Shown here piece by piece: positions 40,001 through 49,040 of a DNA stretch of 64,000 nucleotides (positions within the stretch are counted from its first letter, which is position 1; the number at the start of each line of letters is the position of its first letter). The notes beneath the pieces are model-generated. The model made no database searches. It worked only from the letters and a program-made list of their open reading frames with translations, and was not told the DNA's origin. Where the stretch lies: NCBI RefSeq assembly GCF_037975245.1, contig NC_092570.1:203501-267500 (forward strand), written 5' to 3'. This DNA is from Apostichopus japonicus (Eukaryota > Echinodermata > Holothuroidea > Aspidochirotida > Stichopodidae). A program made the position numbers and the translations under genes.

Positions 40001-40464
40001 ACAGGTGTCGCTGTGTACCCAACAGTGGAGGGCAACCTACTATTCATGTGACTCTTCTGGTGGCCATCATGATTATCATTACTTCTGAACATTTGAGTCC
40101 TTGAGTTGACAGCACACTGACTCACTGGTTTGGTATTCACATACCCACCAGTATTTGTCTCCAATGAAGTTACATAAGACTTGTCACCTCGCATTGATTG
40201 TCTCCCAATCATGTAGTATGTTGATGCAGGAGGTTGCAAACAACTAAATTCTTCACTTTTGGTCTGTCTATGTGTTCGCACCTCTGTGGTGTTTGATGGA
40301 ACTGTAACTATAAACTGTTTGTCATCACTTTTACTCTGGCTATGTAATGCAATCTGCTTGGGAAAACCAGGTCCAGAGGAGAGTGACAAAGTGATGGAAG
40401 TTTCAGAGCGATGGGCTTTATGCCCAGAAGATGGTTGTAAAGAAGAAGATGGGGTCTGCATCAT
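12792..40464 (-). CDS. AMOT: Angiomotin-family protein, eleven coding exons
   Basis: Angiomotins are scaffold proteins at cell junctions and on actin. They bind YAP/TAZ and LATS in the Hippo pathway and have an N-terminal L/PPxY region, a central AMOT coiled coil and often a C-terminal PDZ ligand. Exons in coding order: 40464-39593, 28716-28539, 26691-26547, 26110-25979, 25626-25481, 23757-23608, 18686-18567, 15817-15654, 15297-14849, 13395-13313, 12824-12792. All junctions have GT-AG sites and matching phases, giving about 823 residues. Diagnostic strings are [53 protein letters not shown] and WEQKYLEE, each very close to vertebrate AMOT proteins. Intron 1 is about 10.9 kb. The 5' UTR exons and promoter were not located. 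AMOT, AMOTL1 and AMOTL2 cannot be told apart; an invertebrate would have one pro-orthologue. Confidence 0.93.
13313..13395 (-). CDS. AMOT: AMOT exon 10, short C-terminal helix
   Basis: The acceptor is ctgcctctccag and the donor GAAAGG|GTAAGC. The first two bases complete a Ser codon with the single base left by exon 9; 27 codons follow ([20 protein letters not shown]). It is too short for an ORF scan; found by splice sites and exact phase fit. It predicts a charged amphipathic helix. Confidence 0.8.
13483..14490. repeat. Degenerate TTTGACCTCCAC repeat in AMOT intron 9
   Basis: Loose repeats of roughly 100-150 bases share TTTGACCTCCAC, then a TTCTTGCACTCA-like box, then a GTGGATCTACATACC-like box. 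The same family recurs in intron 1 (about 32985-33320). It contains a perfect DR1 motif at 14127-14139. No coding frame was seen. Confidence 0.55.
14849..15297 (-). CDS. AMOT: AMOT exon 9, Ser-rich C-terminal region
   Basis: The acceptor is tttgtccatcag and the donor [32 protein letters not shown] aligns with the last AMOT helix ([20 protein letters not shown]). About 120 Ser/Asn-rich residues follow. If the donor is ignored, the frame runs 25 codons further and ends DVFNP; that would need intron retention. Confidence 0.92.
15654..15817 (-). CDS. AMOT: AMOT exon 8 (WEQKYLEE)
   Basis: The acceptor is tttcatcacag and the donor GCCAA|GTAAGA. It has 54 codons plus two bases. [13 protein letters not shown] matches the conserved vertebrate [12 protein letters not shown]; the remainder is Ser-rich and polar. 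Confidence 0.95.
16049..18613. repeat. 61-bp array of exon-7 end plus splice donor
   Basis: About 42 direct copies with a strict 61-bp period. Read on the minus strand, each unit is GAAAAGATGCAACCATGTTG, then AGACTGGAGGCTGAAGTTAG, then CAAG|GTAACGTATGCGTAATG. The first 45 or so bases reproduce the 3' end of AMOT exon 7, and the rest reproduces its donor and intron start. Copies cluster into subtypes (GCATACG versus ATATACG; TTAAC versus CTAAC; CTTAAC versus CTCAAC), showing local homogenisation. The copy nearest the exon is the exon end itself. Confidence 0.97.
18567..18686 (-). CDS. AMOT: AMOT exon 7, source of the 61-bp array
   Basis: The acceptor is tatctttag and the donor AGCAAG|GTATTG. 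It has exactly 40 codons. [20 protein letters not shown] corresponds to the vertebrate [20 protein letters not shown] stretch. The last 45 or so exon bases, the donor and the first intron bases are the template of the tandem array that follows in intron 7. Confidence 0.94.
19040..19310. other. Unassigned intronic stretch, no gene seen
   Basis: This is intron 6 sequence with loosely recurring GGTCC and TTTGGG words, between the 61-bp and 52-bp arrays. Short open frames exist on both strands but lack splice support or family resemblance. Confidence 0.3.
19655..23227. repeat. 52/54-bp minisatellite in AMOT intron 6
   Basis: About 67 units (GCAAACTGTGACATGACAGC ... CATATGCTCTAAGA). The 52- and 54-bp variants differ by CATATG versus CATATATG. 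Longer units carry an extra ACCCTTATTCTCTAAGAGCAC block. Many units contain the inverted repeat TGCTCT-A-AGAGCA. AAGCGC-type units recur every 208 bp in places, a four-unit higher-order repeat. Confidence 0.97.
23608..23757 (-). CDS. AMOT: AMOT exon 6, coiled coil
   Basis: The acceptor is tgttttcag and the donor GAAAAG|GTATGT. It has exactly 50 codons, phase 0. [20 protein letters not shown] and [12 protein letters not shown] match the family segment that ends LERELESLRIQQ. Confidence 0.95.
24215..24795. repeat. 139-bp tandem repeat in AMOT intron 5
   Basis: Four full copies and part of a fifth, 139 bp apart (GCAGAATCTTAATTGTTTGA at 24224, 24363, 24502, 24641 and 24780). Near identity suggests recent amplification. 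Confidence 0.95.
24862..25255. repeat. 25-bp minisatellite in AMOT intron 5
   Basis: About 16 copies of a 25-bp unit (TACTTGATCCTATCATTAAT plus ATCCA), almost invariant. It ends about 225 bases from the exon 5 donor. The GATCCTA word is shared with the neighbouring 139-bp array, so the two may be related. Confidence 0.96.
25481..25626 (-). CDS. AMOT: AMOT exon 5, coiled coil ([15 protein letters not shown])
   Basis: The acceptor is ttttaaag and the donor GAGGAAGAG|GTGAGA. It has 48 full codons. [20 protein letters not shown] is one of the strongest family matches in the window. Confidence 0.95.
25979..26110 (-). CDS. AMOT: AMOT exon 4, coiled coil
   Basis: The acceptor is cttttccag and the donor TCAAA|GTAAGA. 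Two bases complete an Ala codon; 43 codons and one base follow ([19 protein letters not shown]...). It is more divergent than its neighbours but is phase-matched and heptad-like. Confidence 0.9.
26111..26546. other. AMOT intron 3, nothing further seen
   Basis: Unique AT-rich intron between exons 3 and 4. No repeat array or coding exon was found. Confidence 0.6.
26547..26691 (-). CDS. AMOT: AMOT exon 3, coiled coil
   Basis: The acceptor is ccaattatag and the donor CATGG|GTGAGT. It has 48 codons plus one base. [19 protein letters not shown] then [16 protein letters not shown] matches the family's FE...EAYE.LV...KLEGEIRRLHDFNRDL pattern. Confidence 0.94.
27100..27756. repeat. Complex tandem repeat in AMOT intron 2
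   Basis: Compound units built from GTTAGTGACCATATACTGTA, then either CATGTAGGCACTATAT or CATGTACACAGTATGAATGG, then TTCCTGATAATCCAGGGCAC. The perfect 12-bp palindrome TGTACATGTACA recurs in each long unit. About five long units. Confidence 0.93.
28539..28716 (-). CDS. AMOT: AMOT exon 2, start of coiled coil
   Basis: The acceptor is tttcttttcag and the donor AAAAG|GTAATA. The first base completes the Arg codon, then 59 codons follow. [19 protein letters not shown] and YEKVAKLQK align directly with vertebrate AMOT at the start of the AMOT coiled-coil domain. Confidence 0.95.
29392..30033. repeat. 48-bp minisatellite in AMOT intron 1
   Basis: About 13 units (CTCTAGCAAAGTTTAACACT ... GAATGTCTGCTACACTGTAG), some expanded by ATAG or ACAGT. 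Most units contain the inverted repeat GCTACA-C-TGTAGC. Confidence 0.95.
30838..31036. repeat. CAG-TAC-TAC-ACC minisatellite, left half
   Basis: Short units of 12-18 bp built from CAGTACTACACCAGCACC. The array is interrupted at 31037 by a LINE fragment and resumes at about 31487 with the same unit. Confidence 0.95.
31037..31484 (-). mobile_element. 5'-truncated non-LTR retrotransposon with (TATC)n tail
   Basis: On the minus strand it reads as the end of a LINE ORF2 ([20 protein letters not shown], then stop), a short AT-rich 3' UTR, GACGAAATAAATAT and a (TATC)n tail at 31037-31067. The [11 protein letters not shown] string resembles the basic C-terminal end of CR1/L2-type reverse transcriptase proteins (inferred from pattern). 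The 5' end is a perfect 44-bp palindrome (31439-31482). It is flanked on both sides by the same minisatellite, so it inserted into an existing array. It cannot be active. Confidence 0.7.
31487..31774. repeat. CAG-TAC-TAC-ACC minisatellite, right half
   Basis: Continuation of the array at 30838-31036 with the same CAGTACTACACCAGCACC unit, including shorter GCACCAGCACCAGC stretches. Open frames on the plus strand here (Thr/Ser/Gln/Tyr-rich) are by-products. Confidence 0.95.
32985..33320. repeat. TTTGACC-type repeat in AMOT intron 1
   Basis: It shares TTGCACTCACCAAGCTGGAT-like, ACCAAGTATGAAGTTCA-like and CTTCTTGAGTTACTGTGTTT-like boxes with intron 9 (13483-14490). A run of about 15 C followed by (CA)n sits at 33233-33257. 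Confidence 0.5.
34893..36090. repeat. 57-bp minisatellite in AMOT intron 1
   Basis: About 21 copies of a 57-bp unit (GTGATGATCTTATCTGTAGT ... CACTCAGGTCAGTGAATGAC). The inverted repeat CATCAC-T-GTGATG is present in nearly every unit. As 57 is divisible by three, a 416-codon plus-strand frame and a 193-codon minus-strand frame are open; neither is a gene in my view. Confidence 0.97.
37007..38962. mobile_element. Composite hAT-like non-autonomous element, copy 1
   Basis: Ends are CAGGCGCGTATCCAGG and CCTGGATACGCACCTG (imperfect terminal inverted repeats), flanked by the direct repeat GTACT. No transposase is seen. It contains a nested element (37690-38122) and an internal diverged repeat of its own subterminal region (ATCTAAGCG.AGCGCCACCAT at 37051 and 38276). 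A pyrimidine-rich stretch and a CCCGGGGGGCGCGCGCCCCC region lie before the right end. A second copy lies at 61992-63663 in the same orientation. Superfamily is inferred from the end sequence; the 5-bp flank is shorter than the 8 bp usual for hAT. Confidence 0.75.
37690..38122. mobile_element. Nested hAT-like MITE with 8-bp TSD
   Basis: Ends are CATAGGCGTAGG and CCTACGTCTTTG, flanked by perfect 8-bp ACTACACA duplications (37682-37689 and 38123-38130). An 8-bp duplication is the hAT signature. About 433 bp with a C-run near 37727-37741. No coding capacity. Confidence 0.8.
39593..40464 (-). CDS. AMOT: AMOT exon 1, N-terminal region with PTYE motif
   Basis: It starts at the first of two ATGs (MMQTPSSS). 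A possible acceptor (accaactag) lies just upstream, so a 5' UTR exon is likely. It has 290 codons, then AG before donor GTAGGG. The content is Ser/Thr-rich and disordered, with an SSSSSS run (residues 192-197) followed by [14 protein letters not shown] ends the exon (about 286-290) where vertebrate AMOT has LPTYEEAK. Joining to exon 2 makes an AG|G Arg codon in frame. Confidence 0.85.
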
Positions 40465-43400
40465 GACTATTATACAAACTAGTTGGTTGTTGGTGGATTC
40501 ATATCAAGGGCAATTTGCAGCTGTCACAAAGAATAATGTTACAGGTTATTAAGGATGCAACCTTCCCAAGCTCCTATGAGATTTATTTCAGTTGGTCAAA
40601 ATTTTCTACAGGCTCACACAAACACTTCTTAAATTTACACTAAAAGGTAGAGCTTGGTATATAAGTAAATGTACCTGTTTCAGTGCTTGAGCAACTAGTG
40701 AAATAGGCTAATTTCCATTTTGGTCCCCTTATGGGCTTCACAAAATTTCAAGTTTATGCTTAAGGATACAACACTAAGTATTATATACTGGCTTCAGTGG
40801 CTTGCATTACTATGGTAGGGCATGTGATTTGGCATGGCCTAAACTTATAAGCTAACCAAAGAAAATCTATGTCTCTCTCCTTTAAAAAATATATGAAGTA
40901 GCCTACTTACTCTAATATACTTCAGCACATTCCACATGATCAACCCCTCAGATCAGATCACATGATCAACCCTTTAGATCACATGATCAACCCCTCAGAG
41001 AAGAAACTTTTGTTTTTTCTGTACAACATGGCTTTAAATGCAGCAAAATTCTTAAAAGTTAGAGAGCAGAGAGTTCTACTTGCATTTCAGCTAAATAGCA
41101 TTTGACTTAAAGAGGATTTCCACTACTGATGTACACCTCTGAGAAAACTTGTAGGCAAGACCTTGAATAAAACTATCATCTACAGGAAATTAAGTAATTG
41201 TTTAGGAAACCACACAGATTGACAAGGTCTACAGCTGCAACTGGTACTATGTAGCCTGTTGTAACAAACACTTAGGCTTCCACTAGCCAACATACAGAAG
41301 TAGGCTTAACAGTAACACTGACACAACAATAACAATAGCCCTATGAAGTCTCTAAATTTTGTCTTTGTACTAACTTAAAAGCATGTTGTACTGTACTGTA
41401 GTTAACATTGTATGCGAAGACAGTGTTGATACTAGTGTTAGCAAAAGCGGTTAATCTACGTGATTTGATTTCGACTTTTTGTTTCACAGTTAGATAGTAT
41501 GAGAGATGGAATAAACATATTTGTTTATTCTACCGATAGGTGACATAACTAAGACGTAGTCTACAGCGCAGTAACCTTTACAAAGCTACAGAGTGCAAAC
41601 ACACTGTCTTACTCTTACTTCTTAGCCTATGCAGAGTTAGTGTACTCGTCGTAATGGGACCAACCTGTGTGACATTCCACGGGACAACATCCCAACTGAG
41701 GTCTGGGTGTGAGGTAGTCGTATCCTTTCCAAAGTACCAAGAGTGCAAGCAGCAGGTCTCCTAGGTAAACGACTGTCCCACTGAGTAATAGTATTTAGTT
41801 TAACTGTAGTCCTCGGCAGTAGAAATTACAGTAATGTTTGGCGGAGGTACGCCGCTTTCAGCACAGCCATTGTGTTGATTGGTGACTGTGACACATTCCG
41901 TGCATACTTTTCCAGTGCAGTAGTACTAATGAAGAACAGGGTACTGTTGTGGTTAGACACTATGGAACGCACTAAAGGCAAAAATACATTGAGTAAAACT
42001 CACGTTCATCGGGTAATACGAAGTATCAGTAATCTAAGGAAAGTGAAGATTGGAAAGATTAACAGGAAGCGGAGATTGGAATAGGGCGGGGAGGGGAGGG
42101 GGTGTCTAAAGAGAGGTTTTTGCGTGGTGTAAGACAATTTTTTTTAGTGGAGGGGACCTTTGTTATAAGTAATGAAATGACGTTAGTCACTATAGTAAAT
42201 AGTTGGTTAAAATCGGTTCCACTTTCCAATCTGGAAAAAGGCACAGGTAATTGTAGCATTTAGAACTTCACAATGCTATTCAAGTTACGCTTCCCTTTAG
42301 TTTTCGTCTGAATTTGTTCCTTCAAGTCCCGAACATGACATTTGGTGACGGAAGAGGAATAACTCTGTGGGAAATCGGGTGCCACTCTGTCATATGACTG
42401 CAGTTTAGTCGAAATTTGCTAGGTACATATAGGAGAGTGAACTCCCGGTTAAATTAACCAATATGCCTCCGCTCCATAAGAATCCATAGCTTTAGAAAAC
42501 ACTAAAAATATTATAAAGAAGTTTACTTAGTTTTCACGTGAACACTTTCGATGGATTTGAAAGACCGTATCAAACTTATAAACATTCTAACTTTTAAATA
42601 GCGGCAAGCTATTACCATTTTGTCGGTTGAATTAGAGCCACTTCAAATAGGTATCGGAAATATATTGCCTTTCAGCTCAAGTATCACACAGATTGCAGGA
42701 TAATTAAAGGAAATCAATTATATTTAGCTGTCAGTTTCCATTATTCCATTGACACGGCGGTCCGCAATATTTTTAAAGCATATGTCGAGATCCAGTAACT
42801 TATAAATATACAATACTTATGTAAGCGATTACTATTGATATTGGAGAATGCATCAATGATTTATGGTGGGTAATGTTGTCTCCAGGGAGATGAAACAGCG
42901 CCTGGGGTGGTGGGGGTGGGGCACAGGGGAACCTCTCACGTTGCCATGTTTTGCCAAAAGGTGCCACTTTTCATATATAAGAAGTTGACCTTTTTGGTAA
43001 CAAACAGTGCTATTTCCATTCTGTTAAAATAATAATTAAAATAATAAAAGTTTCCTTTTGGTAGAATTGAAATAAATTTGCTGAAAACACAGTTCTGTGG
43101 TTAAAAACTCAAGAAAGACATATACTTAAAATATGCCTTTATGTTGGAGGACATTCAAACACCGGTACGCATTGCTGTGCGGAATGCGAAGAGGATGCAT
43201 TTCGTCGAGAAGGTTTGATGTACCTTGTTGCCTACGTAAGTCACATGCCCCCCCCCCTCCAAGAAATATGTGACCCTTCCCCAAGATATGTTGAACCCTC
43301 TCGCATTGCCCCTACTTGTCGCTTTTGGTCAGTGGTGGAATGACGGTGAACGTAACAAAGTCAAGCACACTTTATACAATGTCCTCTTCATCTGATTTAA

Positions 43401-44428
43401 GCGCTTACCACTTTAAACTTCAGTAGTATCTACCAATAACATTCAACAGAGCGTTCAAGTGTGACATTCGCAGACAATCTCTGATTAAGAAGTTGACTGT
43501 ATATAGTGTAAACAATTAACGGAACGATGGAAGCAACATAGAATTATGAAAACCAATAATGCTTCTGCAAGTTTGTGTCATCGATATAGTCACATCATTT
43601 ACACAACCAGTAATTGCGAAGCCACGAGGGGGTTGGTGAGAGTTCGAACTAACAGCCCCAAATATTCCCTTAGCTGCCCTTATAAGCGTATCAAGCCAAA
43701 GTTTATCGATTGGACCAGGCTCCAGAAGAGATCTATCAACCTAATACTCTAACTTCCCTAAGTATAACGCATCTAGCTTGGCAACGGTTTGTTATTATTA
43801 ACACAGGCACAGCTGTAGTATACACCCATGATATTCAAAGTGGGGATAACGACCCTATTTGGAGGGTCGCCAAAAAATCGGATCAAAAAAGAAGTGGAAA
43901 AACCTTGAACATATATATCACTTAAAAATATGCAAAATATAACTCAGTTTAGTTGTAAGCACTCTTAAATATGTAAACATTTCTCAACGGGGAGTCGGCT
44001 AACTCCTCCCGTTAGACCACTTACCCAGGTTATAACATCCCGCAACTGGAGGATCGCCAATATGATGGAGAGGGGGACCAAGCACAAAATGTCAATGCCA
44101 GGGTTATACACAGATACACACGTAAGCTCAAGTTGACATGAGAATTGTTCGTTTTCGTCCGGCCAGAAGTAAACCTCTCCTTTTTCCCTTCACTCCCTCC
44201 CCGCCAAAGATTTCTCTGAGTTCAATCTGAAAGAAAACAGAAAATCTACTTTCAAATTGCATCAAAATTTCAAAACAAAAATTAAACGTCAAGGGTTTAG
44301 TTTTGGTATGAGAAGTCTGCAGACAGGTTTCCGCGAAATTTCTTTGTTGGAATTAAGTTAAATATAGATTGTAATAACACGAAGAAAGATGATGGAGGGA
44401 AAGAGATTATACTTTCTTATGAGACATG
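40465..44428. other. Upstream of AMOT, no gene seen
   Basis: It should contain the angiomotin 5' UTR exons and promoter, but I cannot place them. A three-copy repeat of CACATGATCAACCCCTCAGA type lies at 40932-41000. Short frames at 41872-42084 and 43546-43925 have no supporting features. Near 43250 there is a C-run. Confidence 0.5.
40932..41000. repeat. Three short copies of CACATGATCAACCC
   Basis: Three tandem copies of about 21-26 bp, each containing CACATGATCAACCC and ending in AGATC or AGAG. Confidence 0.8.
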
Positions 44429-46199
44429 TACACTGTAAACAATAGTTAGTCAATATGACTAAAAAAAATTAGTCACAACGATGTCTCTATCGACCAGTTT
44501 CTTCTAGTCATTTGACTATACAACCTTAGTTTTGTGACTAATTAAATCGAGTTTTCTGACTAATTAAAACTAGTCCTTCTACGATGCCTCTATCGACCAA
44601 AGCTTAGTCCAGTGACCAAAAATATTAGTCATTGCAACTGTGACTACTTATTTAAGTCACAAGACTAGTTTAAGATTAAGTACTTTTTAGTTAAGAAATG
44701 AGATAGTGACACACATTGTAAGTTTCATGGTAATTTTTATTAACATTCAGTATTAATGCAAAATGTGACAAATAAGCATTTCATTTAAAAGTCATTTCAT
44801 AAAGAACAATAACAAACACTAAAGGTTAAAGAACATTTAAAACTAAAATAAATGTTTATGGGACAATTGGGAAAACTTATTTTTACAAAATTGTCAAAAT
44901 CTTTTCTGACAAAACATCTTGAGAATACTTATGGTATTACTTTGAAATGCTCCTAAGCCATTAAGTTGGAAATGTTCAACAGTTTTCAAACAATTAGAAC
45001 CCCTGGTGACCTATACCTATAAATTTCTTAAAGACCCTCATTGTCCACTGACTATGCATCATTATGGGCTCCATCAGTTTCATCAAAATAGCAGCATGGA
45101 AGAGATGTGGACAGACAGAACAAGGGAAAAATGCAAGTACACAGCTCAAATACAAAAATAGAAGTTTAGCCAAATAAATTATCTTAATTAATATTTAAAT
45201 ATAAATATACATAACATATATTAAATATACACAAAATAATATATCATATTTATAAATTTATTTATAAAAATAATACCCCATGTCAAATCAAATGGTATAA
45301 AAAGGCCTTGAGTAGCTCTTTATGACCTTAGCTGTTAAAAAGGGCCCGAAAATATCCTTATAATCATCATCTCGAATTAGGAAGTTGGAAGTGATATTAT
45401 TATGAGTTTCTGACCATGGATGTGATGGTACAATATTAATGCAGAACATGTAAGTTGAATATGTTATTATCCTTGAAGCAACATTAAGGTGGAACAGAAA
45501 ACAAAGTAGTTAAAATATTTCTAAAAGTACTTTTTCACAAACTATAAGCTATGTCTTGAATGGTAGAAACTTACCTTTTAAGTCAATTTTTGGGGTACAT
45601 TTTAAATGAGGTCCCCACATTCAATCACACTAACCTCATTTAATGTAATGATTGTAATTTTTGCCAAGTACACTGAAGTCCATGTTAAAGACTTGCCCGA
45701 TATATCGAACATCATTTGCTGATAATCTGAACTTTGCTTGATCCCCAAGGTGTGCGCAAGTACACAAACAATGATCTTATACACTACACTTATGGGGGGG
45801 GGGTGGGGGCTTAGGCATGCAATATATATAGCATACTAGTAGTATGACCGGTGTACATTATTTAATATAACCGGTGTGCAGTATTATGTGTACGTATATG
45901 CTACAATTTCTGCTGAGAAATTATTTGTCATAAGTTTGGTTTATGACTCACCACAGTTTTTCTATAAATCAATGATGAATACTCAAGTGAACTATCTCTT
46001 TGCATTACACAAAAAAATATCCTTCCTTTTTCACTTTTGACATACAGTTGTTGCAAAGTAACAAAGGCCTAAAGACATTTGGTTAAGTATGTAACATTTG
46101 TGCTAGCCGCACTCTGTAAATGTAATGTAAATTAGCCATTTATATTGCAACATTGGCACAGTATTTACGGAACACTATCTATGGTCCTTGGTAACACAT

Positions 46200-46440
46200 A
46201 TCAGACATTATGCTCACTATGCTGAGATACATCTACATGTTCCCCAGGGGACATCCCATATCATTGCAGCCATAAAGTGGTGCAAATGTTATACCTCCCA
46301 GGGTACCCGATACACCTGGGTAAAGAGAGGCAATTGAGATTAAGTGTCTTCATTAAAGATACATACTTATGGACCAGGTTGGTACATGAACCCACGATCA
46401 TGGAATCACGTGTTCAGTGCCCTAACCATTCCGCCACAAC
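46200..46440 (-). mobile_element. Probable tRNA-derived SINE
   Basis: On the minus strand, 46440-46381 reads tRNA-like: an A-box match (TGGCGGAATGGTTAGGG) and, about 40 bases on, a degenerate B box (GGGTTCATGTACC). A body containing ACCCAGGTGTATCGGGTACC follows toward about 46200. The 3' limit and family are not established. Confidence 0.45.
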
Positions 46441-47187
46441 TTCTCTATGTCTTTACATACTGTGGTTATTTCACTGATTGCATAATGCTCACTGTATATC
46501 ACAGATTGTTCCTTATATTTAAGGTAGCATACGCCTATTAAAAGCCCCATTGACTTACACACTAAATCACAAAAGTAATGTGGTCTCTAAGTCTAGATAG
46601 AAGTTTTCACTAGCTGAATGCTACCTATCACCGGATAGCTGACAAGTTGGCCTTTCAAGGCCCTAACAATTTTCTGTATCATGACCATGTAGATATTTTG
46701 TTATTCGACACGGAAGTTTTCGTCACTTGTAAACAAACCTCTTCACTCAGTGGTAAACAATTTTCCTACGCTGCTCCTGTGAAGCCTAAAGGGGTCTAAA
46801 GGCTTAATTGACCCAATTTACCCACCACATGTACTTCCATATATGCTCTTCAACATGCAAGCCACAAAAAACCAAATTATGATTAATAACAGGTCAATAA
46901 AAGATGTTCTCCCGCTGCTTTTTGGCACTTTTCCTGAAGGAGAACAATCGAGAGAATGGATATAGACTCTAATAGGAGTATGCCACCTTAAGTGAGAGAT
47001 TAATTTTTTTTCATACCAAAATGATACTTTTCATAGTCGTTACAATATAAACCAGAACAGAATTCTATGCAATTATCATTTTTGGTCCATAAAGATGTCT
47101 TTTCAGACATTTCAGTATGCACTGTGCAGTGTGTGTGTAATACTGTGTAAGCATTAACCAGGTCTACGTCTGCAGCAACATTTCTAG

Positions 47188-47341
47188 TCACCAATTTTGA
47201 TAAGCTTGACCAAGTTGGTTGCATTTATGATTCTTGCAGGTTTTATTGGTATCCGGATCACAGTCCACTTGGTCTGGCTTGCCATACTGCAGAAACATCA
47301 TCCAGAGAAGGGTCAGCGGGAGGGCTTTTTCGTCTCTGGCT
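47188..47341 (-). CDS. Possible terminal exon in the element
   Basis: The acceptor tcacatttcag precedes a 50-codon open segment in entry phase 2. It reads ARDEKALPLTLLWMMFLQYG, then KPDQVDCDPDTNKTCKNHKC, and ends AYQNW with TGA. Three cysteines fall in the CD..(8)..CKNHKC pattern. It is more protein-like than its other frames, but no family is recognised. Confidence 0.28.
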
Positions 47342-48054
47342 CTGAAATGTGATGAAAACCATTTTTGTTTAGCTCAGCTGATTCCTCCCAAACTGACCCA
47401 CAGGACATACCCCAATGTATTCCTGATCTGTTTCGAACATGTTAAACTGATATTGCCTGTCACTCCAGTGCAACTGTTAAGTTACTCAGAATAAGAGAAT
47501 AGAATTGAAGGTGTTCTTTGCCAAAACTGGATCATTGGGATTTGTAAACCACAGCCTAACTATAACAGTATATACTTAGTCTAAAGGAAAGCTTACTGAA
47601 ATGCTATCTAGGTACACAGTTCACCTCAATACTACATATCCAGTCCATTTAAAGGTTTATGCATAGGTTGTTACACTGTATTAAAGACAGGTATAGGGGA
47701 CAAGAGATAGATAGGGGGCATAATTTGTGATAAAACATTCAAATTTGTTGCTCGTCAAATTATACCTTAATCTCCATGGGTGGCAAGCACTGGTTCCTAT
47801 AGTTACTACAGTAGATCTCCCATGGAAGTATCAGGATATCTATTTCTGCTGTCAGAGTTGTTTGGAATTTGTTGTTACCTCATCTAACCAGTTGAGTCCA
47901 TTGATACCACAGCCATTCAAAGTATATAGCTGTGAATGCTGAGGACTTGGCACATCAACTTTCTCTGCAAATAGACAAACAACAGAAAATTAATGATAGG
48001 CTGAGTAGGCTCAAACCCCCTTGATGCACATATGCAGGAGCAGAAAATGCATAC

Positions 48055-48127
48055 CTTTGTGGAATATTTGCTAAATAAGACTCAAAACATTCTCTGTTCA
48101 GGGTATTAGCACCCAGCAGCCACTCCA
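48055..48127 (-). CDS. Possible internal exon in the element
   Basis: A possible acceptor (tgtatcctaag) precedes an open segment reading EWLLGANTLNRECFESYLAN then IPQ, ending at donor CAAAG|GTATGC in phase 2. It fits the entry phase of the segment at 47341-47188. It does not join directly in phase to the start exon at 48810, so at least one exon would be missing. No family recognised. Confidence 0.25.
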
Positions 48128-48796
48128 CTTAGGATACAGAACCCTACAACATTGCTACAGCTGGTGTAGACTTGGTCTAGGAGTAGGAAGTAGGATACTA
48201 ACATAGCGCCACTATGAACCTGAGGCCTAGGCCTAAGCTAACAACATTATTGGTATTTCATGCATTGAAACTGAGTTTTTGTCCTTAGTTAAACACCAGG
48301 TTCTTCCAACTTTAGCAAAAATATCCTAAAATATGAGTACCATGTACTTTAGCCTACAAGAGCAGAAGGTAAGTCCCACTCCGAAGATCTTCAGTTCAGA
48401 GTGCACGAAATGCAGACGGGGTTGGTGGTCGACGAAGTGTCTAGAAACTTGACGTATGCTAGCCTACACCACAGACGCTCTTAACATTATACTAAGAATA
48501 TAGGCCTAGTATACTAGCTAATAATACACATTTATATAAAATATGTCAAATAAGTGTGTATTACTGCTACTATAGTACTATACATCTACGAGGGCATGTG
48601 GGCTACACCAGGTAGACTAAACTCCTAGCCTAGCTTCGTCCTAGCGTTAGCAACAGTTTTGCTTACTAAGGCCTAACGTTATAACTTTACCCATACTTTC
48701 CAGCCAAAAATATCGCGGATATTCAAACCTTCCTTGAACATTATGTCAATTGTGTCAATTATTATTTATAAGAATTTCAGTTGTGATTGAACTTAC

Positions 48797-48810
48797 GTAA
48801 CTGACGACAT
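48797..48810 (-). CDS. Possible first coding exon (MSSVT) in the element
   Basis: An ATG about 130 bases downstream of the TATA box starts four codons plus two bases before a strong donor, AC|GTAAGT. Without splicing, the next codons are ACG TAA, so splicing is needed. Product unknown. Confidence 0.35.
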
Positions 48811-48938
48811 TTTGAAACTGCTTCTGACAGTTTGCTAAATGATTAAGAATCTTCTCATTTTGTTGATAGCCCTGTTCTATCTGCAGTTAGGCAATGGCCG
48901 CAAGTACGACGTACGACGTACCACGTACGTGCATACCG

Positions 48939-49040
48939 TATATATAATCGCCGGCCGTCGTCTGAATTTTTGATCTCTGATCAGCTGAGCACACGGTATT
49001 CTACGGTACGATGATTGGATAAAAATAATGACGTCATTGG
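48939..49040 (-). promoter_or_regulatory. CRE/CCAAT/TATA promoter inside the 4.85-kb element
   Basis: Read on the minus strand: CCAAT at 49040-49036 overlapping a perfect CRE TGACGTCA (49036-49029), a second CCAAT at 49018-49014, then TATATATA at 48946-48939. Spacing suits a Pol II core promoter with a start near 48912. A CpG-containing ACGTAC-rich stretch follows (48904-48932). It points from the right end inward. Confidence 0.55.

Noticed and set aside
48330-48380. Plus-strand ATG followed by a perfect AAG|GTAAGT donor
   Set aside because: Twelve codons only, with no downstream plus-strand exon before the element's right end. The minus-strand promoter evidence is stronger.
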